The notes beneath the pieces were generated by a model, which was given only the letters and a program-made list of their open reading frames with translations, was not told the DNA's origin and did no database searches. Shown here piece by piece: positions 1 through 8,344 of a stretch of 64,000 bases of DNA (position 1 is its first letter; every line of letters starts with the position of its first letter). The position numbers and the translations under genes were made by a program. Source of the stretch: Saccharospirillum alexandrii_A (GTDB lineage Bacteria > Pseudomonadota > Gammaproteobacteria > Pseudomonadales > Natronospirillaceae); assembly GCF_043641555.1 (NCBI RefSeq), contig NZ_JBHZRJ010000001.1:1178001-1242000 (forward strand). Reading direction: 5' to 3'.

Positions 1-1523
1 GCGGCGATGACTTCGTCGTCGCGCATGCTGCCACCCGGTTGAATCACGGCTTTGACGCCCATCTCAGCGGCCTGGTCGAGGCCATCCCGGAACGGGAAGA
101 AGGCGTCGGATGCCATAACCGAACCGGCGATTTGCAACCCTTCGTCGGCGGCCTTGATGCCGGCAATTTTAGCACTGTAAACGCGGCTCATTTGACCCGC
201 GCCGACACCGACGGTCTGGCCGTCTTTGGCGTAGACAATGGCGTTGGATTTAACGAACTTGCACACCGACCAGGCGAATTGCAGGTCGAGCAGTTGTTCA
301 GGGGTTGGTGCTGTTTTCGTGACCAGCCTGAATTCATCAGCCGGGACTTCACCCAGGTCCCGGTCCTGAATGAGCAGCCCACCGTTGACGCGTTTGAAGT
401 CAAAACCGGGCAGCGCACGATCCCAGTAGCCACTGCTGAGCAGGCGAACATTGGGTTTGGCGGCAACGATGGAGGCTGCTTCGGCACTGACTGAGGGCGC
501 GATGATCACTTCGACAAACTGACGGTCAATAATAGCGCGGGCCGTGGTGGCATCGAGCTCCCGATTGAAGGCGATGATGCCACCGAAAGCCGAGGTCGGG
601 TCGGTCTGGAAGGCGCGTTCGTAAGCGGCCAGCTGTGTATCGGCAACCGCCACACCGCAGGGGTTGGCGTGTTTGACGATGACACAGGCCGGTTGCTCGA
701 AGCGTTTGACACATTCCAGGGCCGCATCGGTATCGGCAATGTTGTTGTAGCTCAGCGCCTTGCCCTGCAAGCTGGTTGCGGTAGCTATGCTGGCCTCGGG
801 GGTCTCGGTATCGACGTAAAATGCCGCTTTCTGGTGCGGGTTTTCGCCGTAGCGCATAACATCTTTCAATTGCCACTGCTGATTGTAGGTGTTCGGGAAA
901 TCGGCTTTTTCGGGAACGCTGGCCGGGTCGGTATCGAGGTCTACCCGGCCGAGGTAATTGGCGATCATGCCATCGTACGCAGCCGTATGTTCAAAGGCGG
1001 ACCGGGCCAACCGGAAGCGGGTTGAACGCGACAAACCGCCGCTGGCATCCCATTCACTGATAATGGCCGGATAATCGTCGGTGTTGACGACGATGGCCAC
1101 GTCGGCGTGGTTTTTGGCCGCCGAGCGCACCATGGTCGGGCCGCCGATGTCGATGTTTTCAATAGCGTCGGCCAGGGTGCAGTCGTCACGGCTGACGGTG
1201 TCCGCGAAGGGGTAGAGGTTGACCACCACCAGATCGATGGCAGCAATGCCGTGTTCGTTCATGACCGTGTCGTCCTGACCGCGGCGGCCCAAAATGCCAC
1301 CGTGAATCTTCGGGTGCAGCGTCTTTACCCGGCCGTCCATCATTTCCGGAAAACCGGTGTGGGCGGATACTTCGGTTACCGGAACACCAGCGTCCGTCAG
1401 CAGGCGAAAGGTGCCCCCGGTGGACAACAGCTCGACACCGCGCTGGTTGAGTTCACGGGCAAAGTCGACGATGCCGGTTTTGTCGGAGACGCTGATCAGG
1501 GCGCGTTGTGGCGTTTTGGTCAT
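1..1523 (-). CDS. purH: Bifunctional AICAR formyltransferase / IMP cyclohydrolase, 3' end cut by the window
   Basis: Catalyses the last two steps of IMP synthesis: formylation of AICAR, then ring closure. The reading frame opens at an ATG (complement of 1521-1523) and runs without a stop to the window edge, giving about 507 residues of a protein that is usually 520-535. The N-terminal IMP cyclohydrolase (MGS-like) part shows STGGT, GRVKTLHPKIHGG and NIDIGGP; the AICAR transformylase part shows RYGENPHQ and KHANPCGVA. It lies downstream of fis, from which a hairpin terminator separates it, so it probably has its own promoter in 1524-1660. Missing only its last residues through the window edge, not through damage. 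Confidence 0.97.
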   Translation of the reverse strand, partial: MTKTPQRALISVSDKTGIVDFARELNQRGVELLSTGGTFRLLTDAGVPVTEVSAHTGFPEMMDGRVKTLHPKIHGGILGRRGQDDTVMNEHGIAAIDLVVVNLYPFADTVSRDDCTLADAIENIDIGGPTMVRSAAKNHADVAIVVNTDDYPAIISEWDASGGLSRSTRFRLARSAFEHTAAYDGMIANYLGRVDLDTDPASVPEKADFPNTYNQQWQLKDVMRYGENPHQKAAFYVDTETPEASIATATSLQGKALSYNNIADTDAALECVKRFEQPACVIVKHANPCGVAVADTQLAAYERAFQTDPTSAFGGIIAFNRELDATTARAIIDRQFVEVIIAPSVSAEAASIVAAKPNVRLLSSGYWDRALPGFDFKRVNGGLLIQDRDLGEVPADEFRLVTKTAPTPEQLLDLQFAWSVCKFVKSNAIVYAKDGQTVGVGAGQMSRVYSAKIAGIKAADEGLQIAGSVMASDAFFPFRDGLDQAAEMGVKAVIQPGGSMRDDEVIA

Positions 1524-1654
1524 AAGATCCTCGAACGATCGGTCGGTGGCTTGCAGCGGCAGACACGGTGCCGGGTTGGGCCGGTTTCAGTCAAAAAGCA
1601 GAGTCTGTGATGGTCAATCTGGTGCAACTGGTCAAAAACCGGTTGTCCGAAATG

Positions 1655-1681
1655 CAAAAAGGCGACTCGACGTCGCCTTTT
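1655..1681 (-). terminator. Intrinsic terminator after fis
   Basis: Stem GGCGAC (1661-1666) and GTCGCC (1672-1677) around a 5-nt loop, flanked by A-run and T-run, so it could work on either strand. It lies just past the fis stop codon and before purH. Confidence 0.8.
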
Positions 1682-1687
1682 AAGTGA

Positions 1688-1996
1688 TTAGAGCAGCCCG
1701 TACTGCTTCAGTTTCTTGCGCAAGGTACCCCGGTTGAGGCCGAGCACCCGGCTGGCTTTGGTCTGGTTGTCCCGACTGAAGCGCATGACGGCTTCGAGCA
1801 TGGGGGCTTCCACTTCGCTCATGACCATCTGGTAGACATTGGCAACGTCCTGGCCTTCGAGGTGGGCAAAGTAGTTGCGCATGGCAATTTCAACGCTGTC
1901 ACGCAAAGTCTGGGGGTTGTCGGCCGAGGAGTGGATGTTCAGTGAATCTTTTGAATCAGGGCGCTGAGGGTCCTGGGCAACGGTGTCGAGGTTCAT
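1688..1996 (-). CDS. fis: Nucleoid-associated regulator Fis
   Basis: DNA-bending nucleoid protein and regulator of rRNA, growth and recombination genes. 102 residues, the usual Fis size. The C-terminal helix-turn-helix is clear (TKASRVLGLNRGTLRKKL, about residues 79-96), preceded by the helical dimer core (VYQMVMSEVEAPMLEAVM). The first residues are polar and divergent, as usual in Fis. Its ATG lies inside the end of dusB (4-nt overlap), the classic dusB-fis operon, so it should be transcribed and translationally coupled with dusB. A terminator follows. Confidence 0.96.
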   Translation of the reverse strand: MNLDTVAQDPQRPDSKDSLNIHSSADNPQTLRDSVEIAMRNYFAHLEGQDVANVYQMVMSEVEAPMLEAVMRFSRDNQTKASRVLGLNRGTLRKKLKQYGLL

Positions 1997-2982
1997 GCTG
2001 CTGTATCCTTTAACGATGTCAAACGTTGAAAAAGGGTGGCTATAACCTGGAGCTGCTCACGCGGTTGCTCCAGGTGATTGAATGCTGAGAGTGTCGTCCG
2101 GTCGACACCCCGGGCTTTGAGGTACCAGCCCACGTGTTTACGGGCAATGCGAACGCCCATGTAGTCTCCATAAAACTGATGCAGCGACTGGACATGTTGG
2201 CTCAGCGTTGCAGCAACTGTGTCCAAATCCGGCTCTGGCAGTATCTCGCCATGGGCCAGGTAATGATTGATCGCCTGAAAGATCCAGGGGTTTCCCTGGG
2301 CCGCCCGGCCAATCATCACCCCGTCGGCACCGGTGACTGAGAGCACCTTCGCTGCCTGCTGCGGGCTGTCGATATCACCATTGGCGAGCACCGGAATTGT
2401 TACGGCCTGCTTTACCTGTGCGATGGTGTCGTACTCGGCCGCGCCTTTATAGGCATCGGCCCGGGTCCGTCCATGCACCGACAGCAGCGCAATGCCCAGG
2501 TCTTCCGCCATGCGAGCAATGGTGACGGCATTGCGCTGGTCTGCCGACCAGCCAGTCCGGATTTTCAGGGTAACGGGTACATCAACCGCCCCAACCACGG
2601 CGGCCAGGATGTCCCGAACCAGAGCTTCATCGCGCATCAGGGCGGAACCGGCCGCCTTGTTGCACACTTTCTTGGCCGGGCAGCCCATATTAATGTCGAT
2701 AATCTGTGCGCCGCGTGCCACATTGGCCTGCGCAGCCTGCGCCATCATGTCGGCGTCGCCACCGGCAATCTGGACACTGATCGGCCCCTGTTCACCACGG
2801 TGATCAAGCCGCCAGCGAGACTTGTTGCTGTTCCAAAGGCGAGTATCACTGGTGACCATTTCCGACACGACCAGCCCCGCACCCAGCGACCGGCACAGCG
2901 AACGAAACGGTCGATCGGTGACTCCGGCCATAGGCGCCAGGACGGTCGGTTGTGTAATGGTATAGGGGCCGATGGCAAACAC
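1993..2982 (-). CDS. dusB: tRNA-dihydrouridine synthase B
   Basis: FMN-dependent reduction of uridine to dihydrouridine in the tRNA D-loop. 329 residues, TIM-barrel Dus family (PF01207). The FMN/start motif APMAGVTDRPFR is at about residues 16-27, and the catalytic cysteine is in NMGCPAKKVC (Cys101). Further conserved segments are LKIRTGW, VHGRTR and IPVLANGDI, and GADGVMIGRAAQGNPW. First gene of the dusB-fis pair; the overlap with fis supports co-expression. The subtype DusB is assigned from the fis linkage and length. Confidence 0.96.
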   Translation of the reverse strand: MFAIGPYTITQPTVLAPMAGVTDRPFRSLCRSLGAGLVVSEMVTSDTRLWNSNKSRWRLDHRGEQGPISVQIAGGDADMMAQAAQANVARGAQIIDINMGCPAKKVCNKAAGSALMRDEALVRDILAAVVGAVDVPVTLKIRTGWSADQRNAVTIARMAEDLGIALLSVHGRTRADAYKGAAEYDTIAQVKQAVTIPVLANGDIDSPQQAAKVLSVTGADGVMIGRAAQGNPWIFQAINHYLAHGEILPEPDLDTVAATLSQHVQSLHQFYGDYMGVRIARKHVGWYLKARGVDRTTLSAFNHLEQPREQLQVIATLFQRLTSLKDTAA

Positions 2983-3070
2983 AGTAATCGGTTAAAAATT
3001 GCTCAGCTCAAGGGCGGGGAATGATACTGGCTCTGGCGTTCAGATGAAAGATTGACAATCCGTTTCTTTT

Positions 3071-3096
3071 CAAAAAATGGGGCCATTGGCCCCATT
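3071..3096 (-). terminator. Intrinsic terminator of the DUF3426 gene
   Basis: Stem ATGGGGCC / GGCCCCAT (3077-3095) with a 3-nt loop; on the minus strand it is followed by a run of six T. It sits about 30 nt past the stop of the zinc-ribbon protein gene and upstream of dusB. Confidence 0.85.
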
Positions 3097-3124
3097 GATT
3101 GTCTGAGCTGTTCCGGTGTTGCAA

Positions 3125-4483
3125 TCAACCGGTTCCGGCAGGCGCCAGAACAAGCTGGTAGTTCACGGCCCGGGTGCCGGGATCGCGAATCGGAAGGGAG
3201 ACATAGATGCGTGTATTGACGGGCATCAGCCGGGTGCCGGTTAGCTCGCCACGCAGGTATTGCTCTGGTGTGAACGACTGGTCGGCCACCAGTTCCCCGT
3301 TGACGTCGGTGTATTGCAGAATCAACACCGGGAACGGTTGCCGGAAGGCGGCGCGGTTGGTCAGAACGGCGTCGAGCAATTTCACATCATTCAATGCCCG
3401 GTGATCACGGATCAGGACGTTTGACGTGCGCACCAGCTCCAGGTCCTCCTGTTCCGGCAAGGTACAGCCCACTGCGTTACACACCGTCTGATAAAGACCC
3501 CGCCACTGATCCATCTTGGCGTAAGTGTCGCGTTGCACCCAGGCAAGCTGGGCGACCAAAACCCCGATCAGCACGACAATAAAGACCGCACCCAGCCAGC
3601 GCCAGCGCGCCAGCCGGTCTTCGGCATTGAAATCCAGGTCGATGTCGTGATTTAGCTGACGAACAACAGAGGATGCGGAGGCCTTGTCGTTGCCGCGCCG
3701 GTCGGTGCTGCCGAAAGCGGGGCTGTCGAACTCGTCGGGTTCCGAGTCGTCAACGGACCAGGCGGGTTCGGCTTCTGGCTGTTTTGCCTTGACCGGCCGG
3801 GGGTCGGACATTGGCTTGCTAACGAACTGTGCTTTTTCCTGGCGACGGCTATCCCGGGATTCTTCGCGTTCAAGTTCTTCCAGAATTGACTCTGCCCAGC
3901 TTTCATCGGCGCTTTCCGGGTCGTCGAGGATGTCTTTTTCATCATCGGCCTCACGCTGGAAGGGGTTGGCGCTTTTGCGATTGCTGGTCGGGTTGTTGAG
4001 GCTAATGAACGAGTCGCTTAAATCGCCCAGTTCGGAATCGTCATCGTCCTGGTCGTAGAGATCGTCATCGCTGTCCTGAAAGACGAATTCCTGGTCTTCT
4101 TCTGGGTTGTCTGCAAACAAAAAGTCGGCATCGTCATCGTCGTCCGCGGCAAAACGCGAGGGCGGGGCTGGCTTGGCGGGTTTGGGTTTGGCTGGCGGTG
4201 CCTTGGGTTTGGCGGCTGCTGCGGCTTTCGGTGCTGCTGCTCGCGGGGCTTGAGCCGGTTTTTTTTCTGTTGGCCGGGCCGGCTTTGCAGTGCTGGGCGC
4301 CGGGCGGGCTACCGGTTTGGGTTTTGGCTTGCCGGCAGCGGCAGTCACAATGTGGTTTCGGGCACTAAAAACCTGCAGGCAGGCGCCACAGCGGACAGAG
4401 CCGTTGGCTATGGACAGCTGTTCGTCACTGACGCGAAAAGAGGTGCCGCAGTGCGGGCACTGTGTAATAAAGGTTTCAGCCAT
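3125..4483 (-). CDS. Zinc-ribbon plus DUF3426 single-pass membrane protein
   Basis: 452 residues. The N-terminus is an MJ0042-type zinc ribbon with Cys9, Cys12, Cys32 and Cys35. A long low-complexity middle follows, first Ala/Lys/Pro-rich (about 50-110) then very acidic (about 110-150). One transmembrane segment lies near residues 294-316 and a C-terminal DUF3426 domain follows. The predicted layout is zinc ribbon in the cytoplasm and DUF3426 domain in the periplasm. The function is not known; in Pseudomonas-type genomes the family sits, as here, between prmA and dusB. The acidic and basic low-complexity blocks may bind nucleic acid or protein, but that is speculation. Confidence 0.9.
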   Translation of the reverse strand: MAETFITQCPHCGTSFRVSDEQLSIANGSVRCGACLQVFSARNHIVTAAAGKPKPKPVARPAPSTAKPARPTEKKPAQAPRAAAPKAAAAAKPKAPPAKPKPAKPAPPSRFAADDDDDADFLFADNPEEDQEFVFQDSDDDLYDQDDDDSELGDLSDSFISLNNPTSNRKSANPFQREADDEKDILDDPESADESWAESILEELEREESRDSRRQEKAQFVSKPMSDPRPVKAKQPEAEPAWSVDDSEPDEFDSPAFGSTDRRGNDKASASSVVRQLNHDIDLDFNAEDRLARWRWLGAVFIVVLIGVLVAQLAWVQRDTYAKMDQWRGLYQTVCNAVGCTLPEQEDLELVRTSNVLIRDHRALNDVKLLDAVLTNRAAFRQPFPVLILQYTDVNGELVADQSFTPEQYLRGELTGTRLMPVNTRIYVSLPIRDPGTRAVNYQLVLAPAGTG

Positions 4484-4654
4484 TGCTAATTATGATTCCT
4501 GGCATCCATGCACGATTGGTCCTGTCTCTGGCCACGGTTCAGGTGACCCGCAGGGTAATATTGGTCCGTTTTATGTGGCGCGACGGTCGGTTAGTGTAAG
4601 AAAGGCGCTGTCAGATAACAATATGTGACTGCCTCAACCCACAAGCAGGCGCCC

Positions 4655-5548
4655 TTAATGACGCCGTCGCCCGTTCAGTCGAACCCAGCCATCATGGCTT
4701 GCGCGGGGCTCAAAGTCGACCCAGGGGGCATAGGCTGCGAGTACGGCATCGGCCTGGTGTTCCAGTATGCCCGACAGTGCAATTTTGCCGTCGGGTCTGA
4801 GCCGGTTGCAAATCGACGCTGCCAAGTCGCATAGCGGGCCTGCGAGTATGTTGGCGACGACCAGATCATAGTGCGGGTCGAGATCCTGGTCGTCGAGCAT
4901 GACCCGAAAGCGTGATGGGTCGATGGCGTTGTTGACGGCATTGGCCCGGGTCGCATCGAGTGCCTGGGGGTCAATATCGAGTCCGTCCATGCGGTCAGCG
5001 CCCAGTAATAGGGCGGCCAGACCGAGGATGCCGGAGCCACAGCCATAGTCCAGCACAGTATCGCCGGACCGGGTATTCTGGTCGAGCCAGGTCAGGCACA
5101 GGAAGGTGGTCGGGTGAGTGCCAGTACCAAACGCGAGGCCGGGGTCCAGTCTCAGGTTAATGGCAGTCGGATCGGGTGGCTCGAGCCAGGATGGGCAGAT
5201 CCACAACCGGTCGCCGCAGGGAATGGGCTTGAAATTGTCCATCCAGCTACGTTCCCAGTCTTTGTCTTCCAGAATCTCTGTGATGATAGGGCCCTGAGCT
5301 TCAATGTTCATTGCCTGCATGGCGTCTTGTAACTGCCCGGTCAGGGCATTGGCATCCAGTTCGTGGTCGAACAGGCCCTGAATCGTTGTGTGCTGCCACA
5401 GCGGTGTTGTACCACGGATGGGTTCGAAAACCGGTTGGTCTTCGGTATCGACCAGGGTCACCGCCTGGCACCCGGCCAGCAGCAGGGCATCTTCCAGAGC
5501 GTCGGTGTGCTCGGGTAGCGTGGGAATTTTGATGTGTAACCAGGGCAT
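4655..5548 (-). CDS. prmA: Ribosomal protein L11 methyltransferase
   Basis: SAM-dependent methyltransferase that trimethylates ribosomal protein L11. 297 residues, normal length. N-terminal substrate-recognition domain (MPWLHIKIPTLPEH), then the Rossmann domain with GLAFGTGTHPTT, the SAM loop VLDYGCGSGILG, the acidic motif GLDIDPQA and the catalytic-site motif VVANILAGPL. It lies between accC and the DUF3426 gene on the same strand, the arrangement found in pseudomonads. The accC terminator upstream suggests it has its own promoter in 5549-5660. Confidence 0.96.
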   Translation of the reverse strand: MPWLHIKIPTLPEHTDALEDALLLAGCQAVTLVDTEDQPVFEPIRGTTPLWQHTTIQGLFDHELDANALTGQLQDAMQAMNIEAQGPIITEILEDKDWERSWMDNFKPIPCGDRLWICPSWLEPPDPTAINLRLDPGLAFGTGTHPTTFLCLTWLDQNTRSGDTVLDYGCGSGILGLAALLLGADRMDGLDIDPQALDATRANAVNNAIDPSRFRVMLDDQDLDPHYDLVVANILAGPLCDLAASICNRLRPDGKIALSGILEHQADAVLAAYAPWVDFEPRASHDGWVRLNGRRRH

Positions 5549-5663
5549 GGCAAATCCTGTGCAAAGTTGGGCAGCGTTTCAGAGGCGAAGTGTACACCAG
5601 AGCGCCTGTTGGTTCAGTTCTGCCTGCAATCAGGCTCGCGAAAGGCTGTTTACGGCCAAACAA

Positions 5664-5690
5664 CAAAAAGCCGGGCAGAACCCGGCTTGG
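5664..5690 (-). terminator. Intrinsic terminator of the acc operon
   Basis: Stem AGCCGGG / CCCGGCT around CAGAA, preceded on the plus strand by an A-run, so minus-strand transcripts end in a U tract. Directly downstream of accC. Confidence 0.85.
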
Positions 5691-5730
5691 TAGCAGTCAG
5701 TGTTCCGGCAACGGGTGCCGGATTGTCCGC

Positions 5731-7077
5731 TTACTGTTCGTCGGCCAGTTTGTGCTCAAGGTAGTGAATGTTAACACCACCACGCGCAAAGCCAGCGTCT
5801 CGTACCAGGTCCATTTGCAACGGGGTGTTGGTCTTGATGCCAGCGATGACCAGTTCATCCAGTGCCGATTTCATGCGCGCCAGCGCCTGGGGACGATCGT
5901 CTGCCAGGGTAATCAGCTTGCCGATCATGGAGTCGTAAAACGGCGGAATGGTGTAGCCGGAATAAATGTGCGAATCCCAGCGAACGCCCAGGCCACCGGG
6001 CGGGTGGAACTGGGTAATTTTGCCCGGGCTGGGCATAAAAGTACGCGGGTCTTCGGCGTTAATGCGGCACTCAAAGGCATGGCCCTTGATATGGATTTCA
6101 TCCTGACGATAGGACAGTGGCTCGCCCGAGGCGATGCGCAGCTGTTCCTTGATGATGTCCACCCCGGTCACCATTTCGGTCACCGGATGTTCAACTTGAA
6201 CGCGGGTGTTCATTTCAATGAAATAGAAGTTGCCGTCTTCGTACAGGAATTCAAAGGTGCCAGCGCCCCGGTAGCCAATCTCGATGCAGGCATCCACGCA
6301 GGCCTTCTGCACTTTGGCACGCGCTTCCGGGTCGATGTGCGGCGCCGGTGCTTCTTCCATAACCTTCTGGTGACGACGCTGCAGTGAGCAGTCGCGATCG
6401 CCGAGGTGAATGGCGTTACCGTGGGTGTCGGCCAGTACCTGAATTTCAACGTGACGCGGATTTTGCAGGAACTTTTCCATGTAAACGGTGCCGTCACCAA
6501 AGGCGGCTGCAGCTTCGTTCTGGGTGACCTGAATGGCGTTGAGCAGGTCTTTTTCTGCATGAACAACGCGCATGCCACGACCGCCGCCACCCGCGGCGGC
6601 CTTGATGATGACCGGATAGCCTACATGGCGACCCATGGCCAGGCATTTTTCCGGGTCGTCGGTCATCGGGCCATCGGAACCCGGAACCGTCGGTACACCG
6701 GCTTTTTTCATGGCTTCAATGGCCGATACCTTGTCACCCATCAGCCGGATAACGCTGGACGAAGGGCCGATGAAGGTAAAACCGGATTTCTCGACCTGCT
6801 CGCAGAAGTCAGCCCGCTCGGCCAGAAAGCCGTAACCGGGGTGTATGCCATCGGCATCGGTGACTTCGGCCGCGGCGATCAGGGCGGGTATGTTCAGGTA
6901 ACTGGCGGAGGATGCATTGGGACCAATACAGACCGACTCGTCGGCAAGTTTCACGTGTTTCAACTCACGGTCGACGACAGAGTGCACCGCCACCGTCTGA
7001 ATGCCCAGCTCTTTGCAGGCCCGCAGGATGCGCAAGGCAATCTCGCCGCGGTTAGCAATCAGGACTTTCTTAAGCAT
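5731..7077 (-). CDS. accC: Acetyl-CoA carboxylase, biotin carboxylase subunit
   Basis: ATP-dependent carboxylation of biotin on AccB, first half-reaction of malonyl-CoA synthesis for fatty acids. 448 residues, normal length. Shows the N-terminal biotin-carboxylase motif LIANRGEIALRILRA, the ATP-grasp glycine loop KAAAGGGGRGMR, and the catalytic-site motif MNTRVQVEHPVTEMVTG. Eleven nucleotides downstream of accB, so one operon. Confidence 0.98.
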   Translation of the reverse strand: MLKKVLIANRGEIALRILRACKELGIQTVAVHSVVDRELKHVKLADESVCIGPNASSASYLNIPALIAAAEVTDADGIHPGYGFLAERADFCEQVEKSGFTFIGPSSSVIRLMGDKVSAIEAMKKAGVPTVPGSDGPMTDDPEKCLAMGRHVGYPVIIKAAAGGGGRGMRVVHAEKDLLNAIQVTQNEAAAAFGDGTVYMEKFLQNPRHVEIQVLADTHGNAIHLGDRDCSLQRRHQKVMEEAPAPHIDPEARAKVQKACVDACIEIGYRGAGTFEFLYEDGNFYFIEMNTRVQVEHPVTEMVTGVDIIKEQLRIASGEPLSYRQDEIHIKGHAFECRINAEDPRTFMPSPGKITQFHPPGGLGVRWDSHIYSGYTIPPFYDSMIGKLITLADDRPQALARMKSALDELVIAGIKTNTPLQMDLVRDAGFARGGVNIHYLEHKLADEQ

Positions 7078-7088
7078 GACAGGCCTCG

Positions 7089-7544
7089 TTAGCTAATGGT
7101 GACCAGGGGTTGGTCGAATTCGACCGGCTGACCGTTTTCAACCAGAATCGCTTCAACGGTGCCGCTCTTGTCGGCTTCGATCTGGTTCATCATCTTCATC
7201 GCTTCAACGATGCAAATGGTGTCACCCTCTTTCACTTGCTGGCCTACTTCTACAAAGTTGGGGCTGGTTGGCGACGGCGCGCGATAGAAAGTGCCGACCA
7301 TGGGTGAGCGTACAGAGTGGCCTGCCGGTTCAGCCGGGGCACTGGGTTCGGCAGCTGCCGGGGCCGGTGCGGCGGCAGGCGCTGCCATCGGAGCAGGCGC
7401 TGCTGCGTAATGCATTTGCTGCGGGGGCAGGCTGTGTGAGGTACGGCTGATGCGAATGGCTTCTTCACCTTCGGTGATTTCAATTTCATCAATGCCGGAT
7501 TCTTCCAGCAGTTCGATCAACTTCTTGACCTTGCGAATGTCCAT
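7089..7544 (-). CDS. accB: Acetyl-CoA carboxylase, biotin carboxyl carrier protein
   Basis: Carries the biotin that shuttles CO2 between biotin carboxylase and carboxyltransferase. 151 residues. An N-terminal helical part binds AccC, a Pro/Ala-rich flexible linker spans about residues 45-75, and the C-terminal biotinyl domain has the modification motif EAMKM, with Lys117 the expected biotinylation site. Operon aroQ-accB-accC; only 15 nt separate it from aroQ. Confidence 0.98.
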   Translation of the reverse strand: MDIRKVKKLIELLEESGIDEIEITEGEEAIRISRTSHSLPPQQMHYAAAPAPMAAPAAAPAPAAAEPSAPAEPAGHSVRSPMVGTFYRAPSPTSPNFVEVGQQVKEGDTICIVEAMKMMNQIEADKSGTVEAILVENGQPVEFDQPLVTIS

Positions 7545-7559
7545 AACGGGTTCCTTTAT

Positions 7560-8000
7560 TCAGTGCGTTAACTGTTGATGGGCGGCGTGCAGAGCGAGTT
7601 CGTAGCTGTGCGCTCCAAATCCACATATCACTCCGACCGCCTGGTCGGAAAGATACGAATGATGTCTGAACGGTTCACGGGCATGCACATTGGACAAGTG
7701 CAATTCAATGTAGGGAATGGCAACGCCGGCTAGTGCATCGCGCAGGGCAACACTGGTGTGAGTGAATGCACCGGGGTTGATCAGGATGAAGTTGACCCCT
7801 TCCTCCCGGGCTTGATGAATGCGGTCTATCAGCATGCCTTCGTGATTGCTTTGGGCACAGGCAAGACTGTGGCCGAGGTCGGCAGCGGCGCGTGTTAGCG
7901 ACTGTTCGATATCGTTGAGCGTAGTGTGCCCGTATACCTCGGGCTCCCGGGTGCCCAGCAAATTGAGGTTGGGGCCATTGAGCAGCAGTAATTGCGCCAT
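7560..8000 (-). CDS. aroQ: Type II 3-dehydroquinate dehydratase
   Basis: Third step of the shikimate pathway (dehydroquinate to dehydroshikimate). 146 residues, typical of the small dodecameric type II enzyme. Motifs: NGPNLNLLGTREPEVYG, which carries the active-site Arg and Tyr; NPGAFTHTS; and HLSNVHAREPFRHHSY with the catalytic His. First gene of the operon with accB and accC, as in many gammaproteobacteria; the promoter should lie in 8001-8100. Confidence 0.97.
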   Translation of the reverse strand: MAQLLLLNGPNLNLLGTREPEVYGHTTLNDIEQSLTRAAADLGHSLACAQSNHEGMLIDRIHQAREEGVNFILINPGAFTHTSVALRDALAGVAIPYIELHLSNVHAREPFRHHSYLSDQAVGVICGFGAHSYELALHAAHQQLTH

Positions 8001-8344
8001 GAGTACCTGTTAGTCCTTAGCTGTTGGTCCGGATGAGAGTGTAGGTGGTGAATTGACCAATGTCCGGGAACCTGACCGGAAATATAGACGATAGTGCTGT
8101 TAAATTCGTCGAACAACTGAATCGACGAATTTTAGTTGTGAATTTACATCATCAAATGCCTCCCTTTCCATGCTTTTCGTGCATTTCAGGCGCTGTCCGG
8201 CCGGAAGCGGTGAAGGCGGCCCAATGGGCATTATTGCTTTTGTGACCATCATCCCTTGGTTTCGGGTGAGCGGATGACTAAGCTGGCGGCAACAGTATTG
8301 CATTCCTCACTATTTCAAAGTCGACAGGCAGGGAGTTCAGACAG
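8001..8344. other. Divergent intergenic region with a 10-bp inverted repeat
   Basis: 344 nt between the divergent aroQ and DUF2333 genes. It holds a perfect inverted repeat, AAATTCGTCG (8102-8111) and CGACGAATTT (8123-8132), with 11 nt between the arms. The arm centres are about two helical turns apart, as in many repressor operators. It lacks a U tract, so a terminator is less likely. No gene is seen here. Confidence 0.5.
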
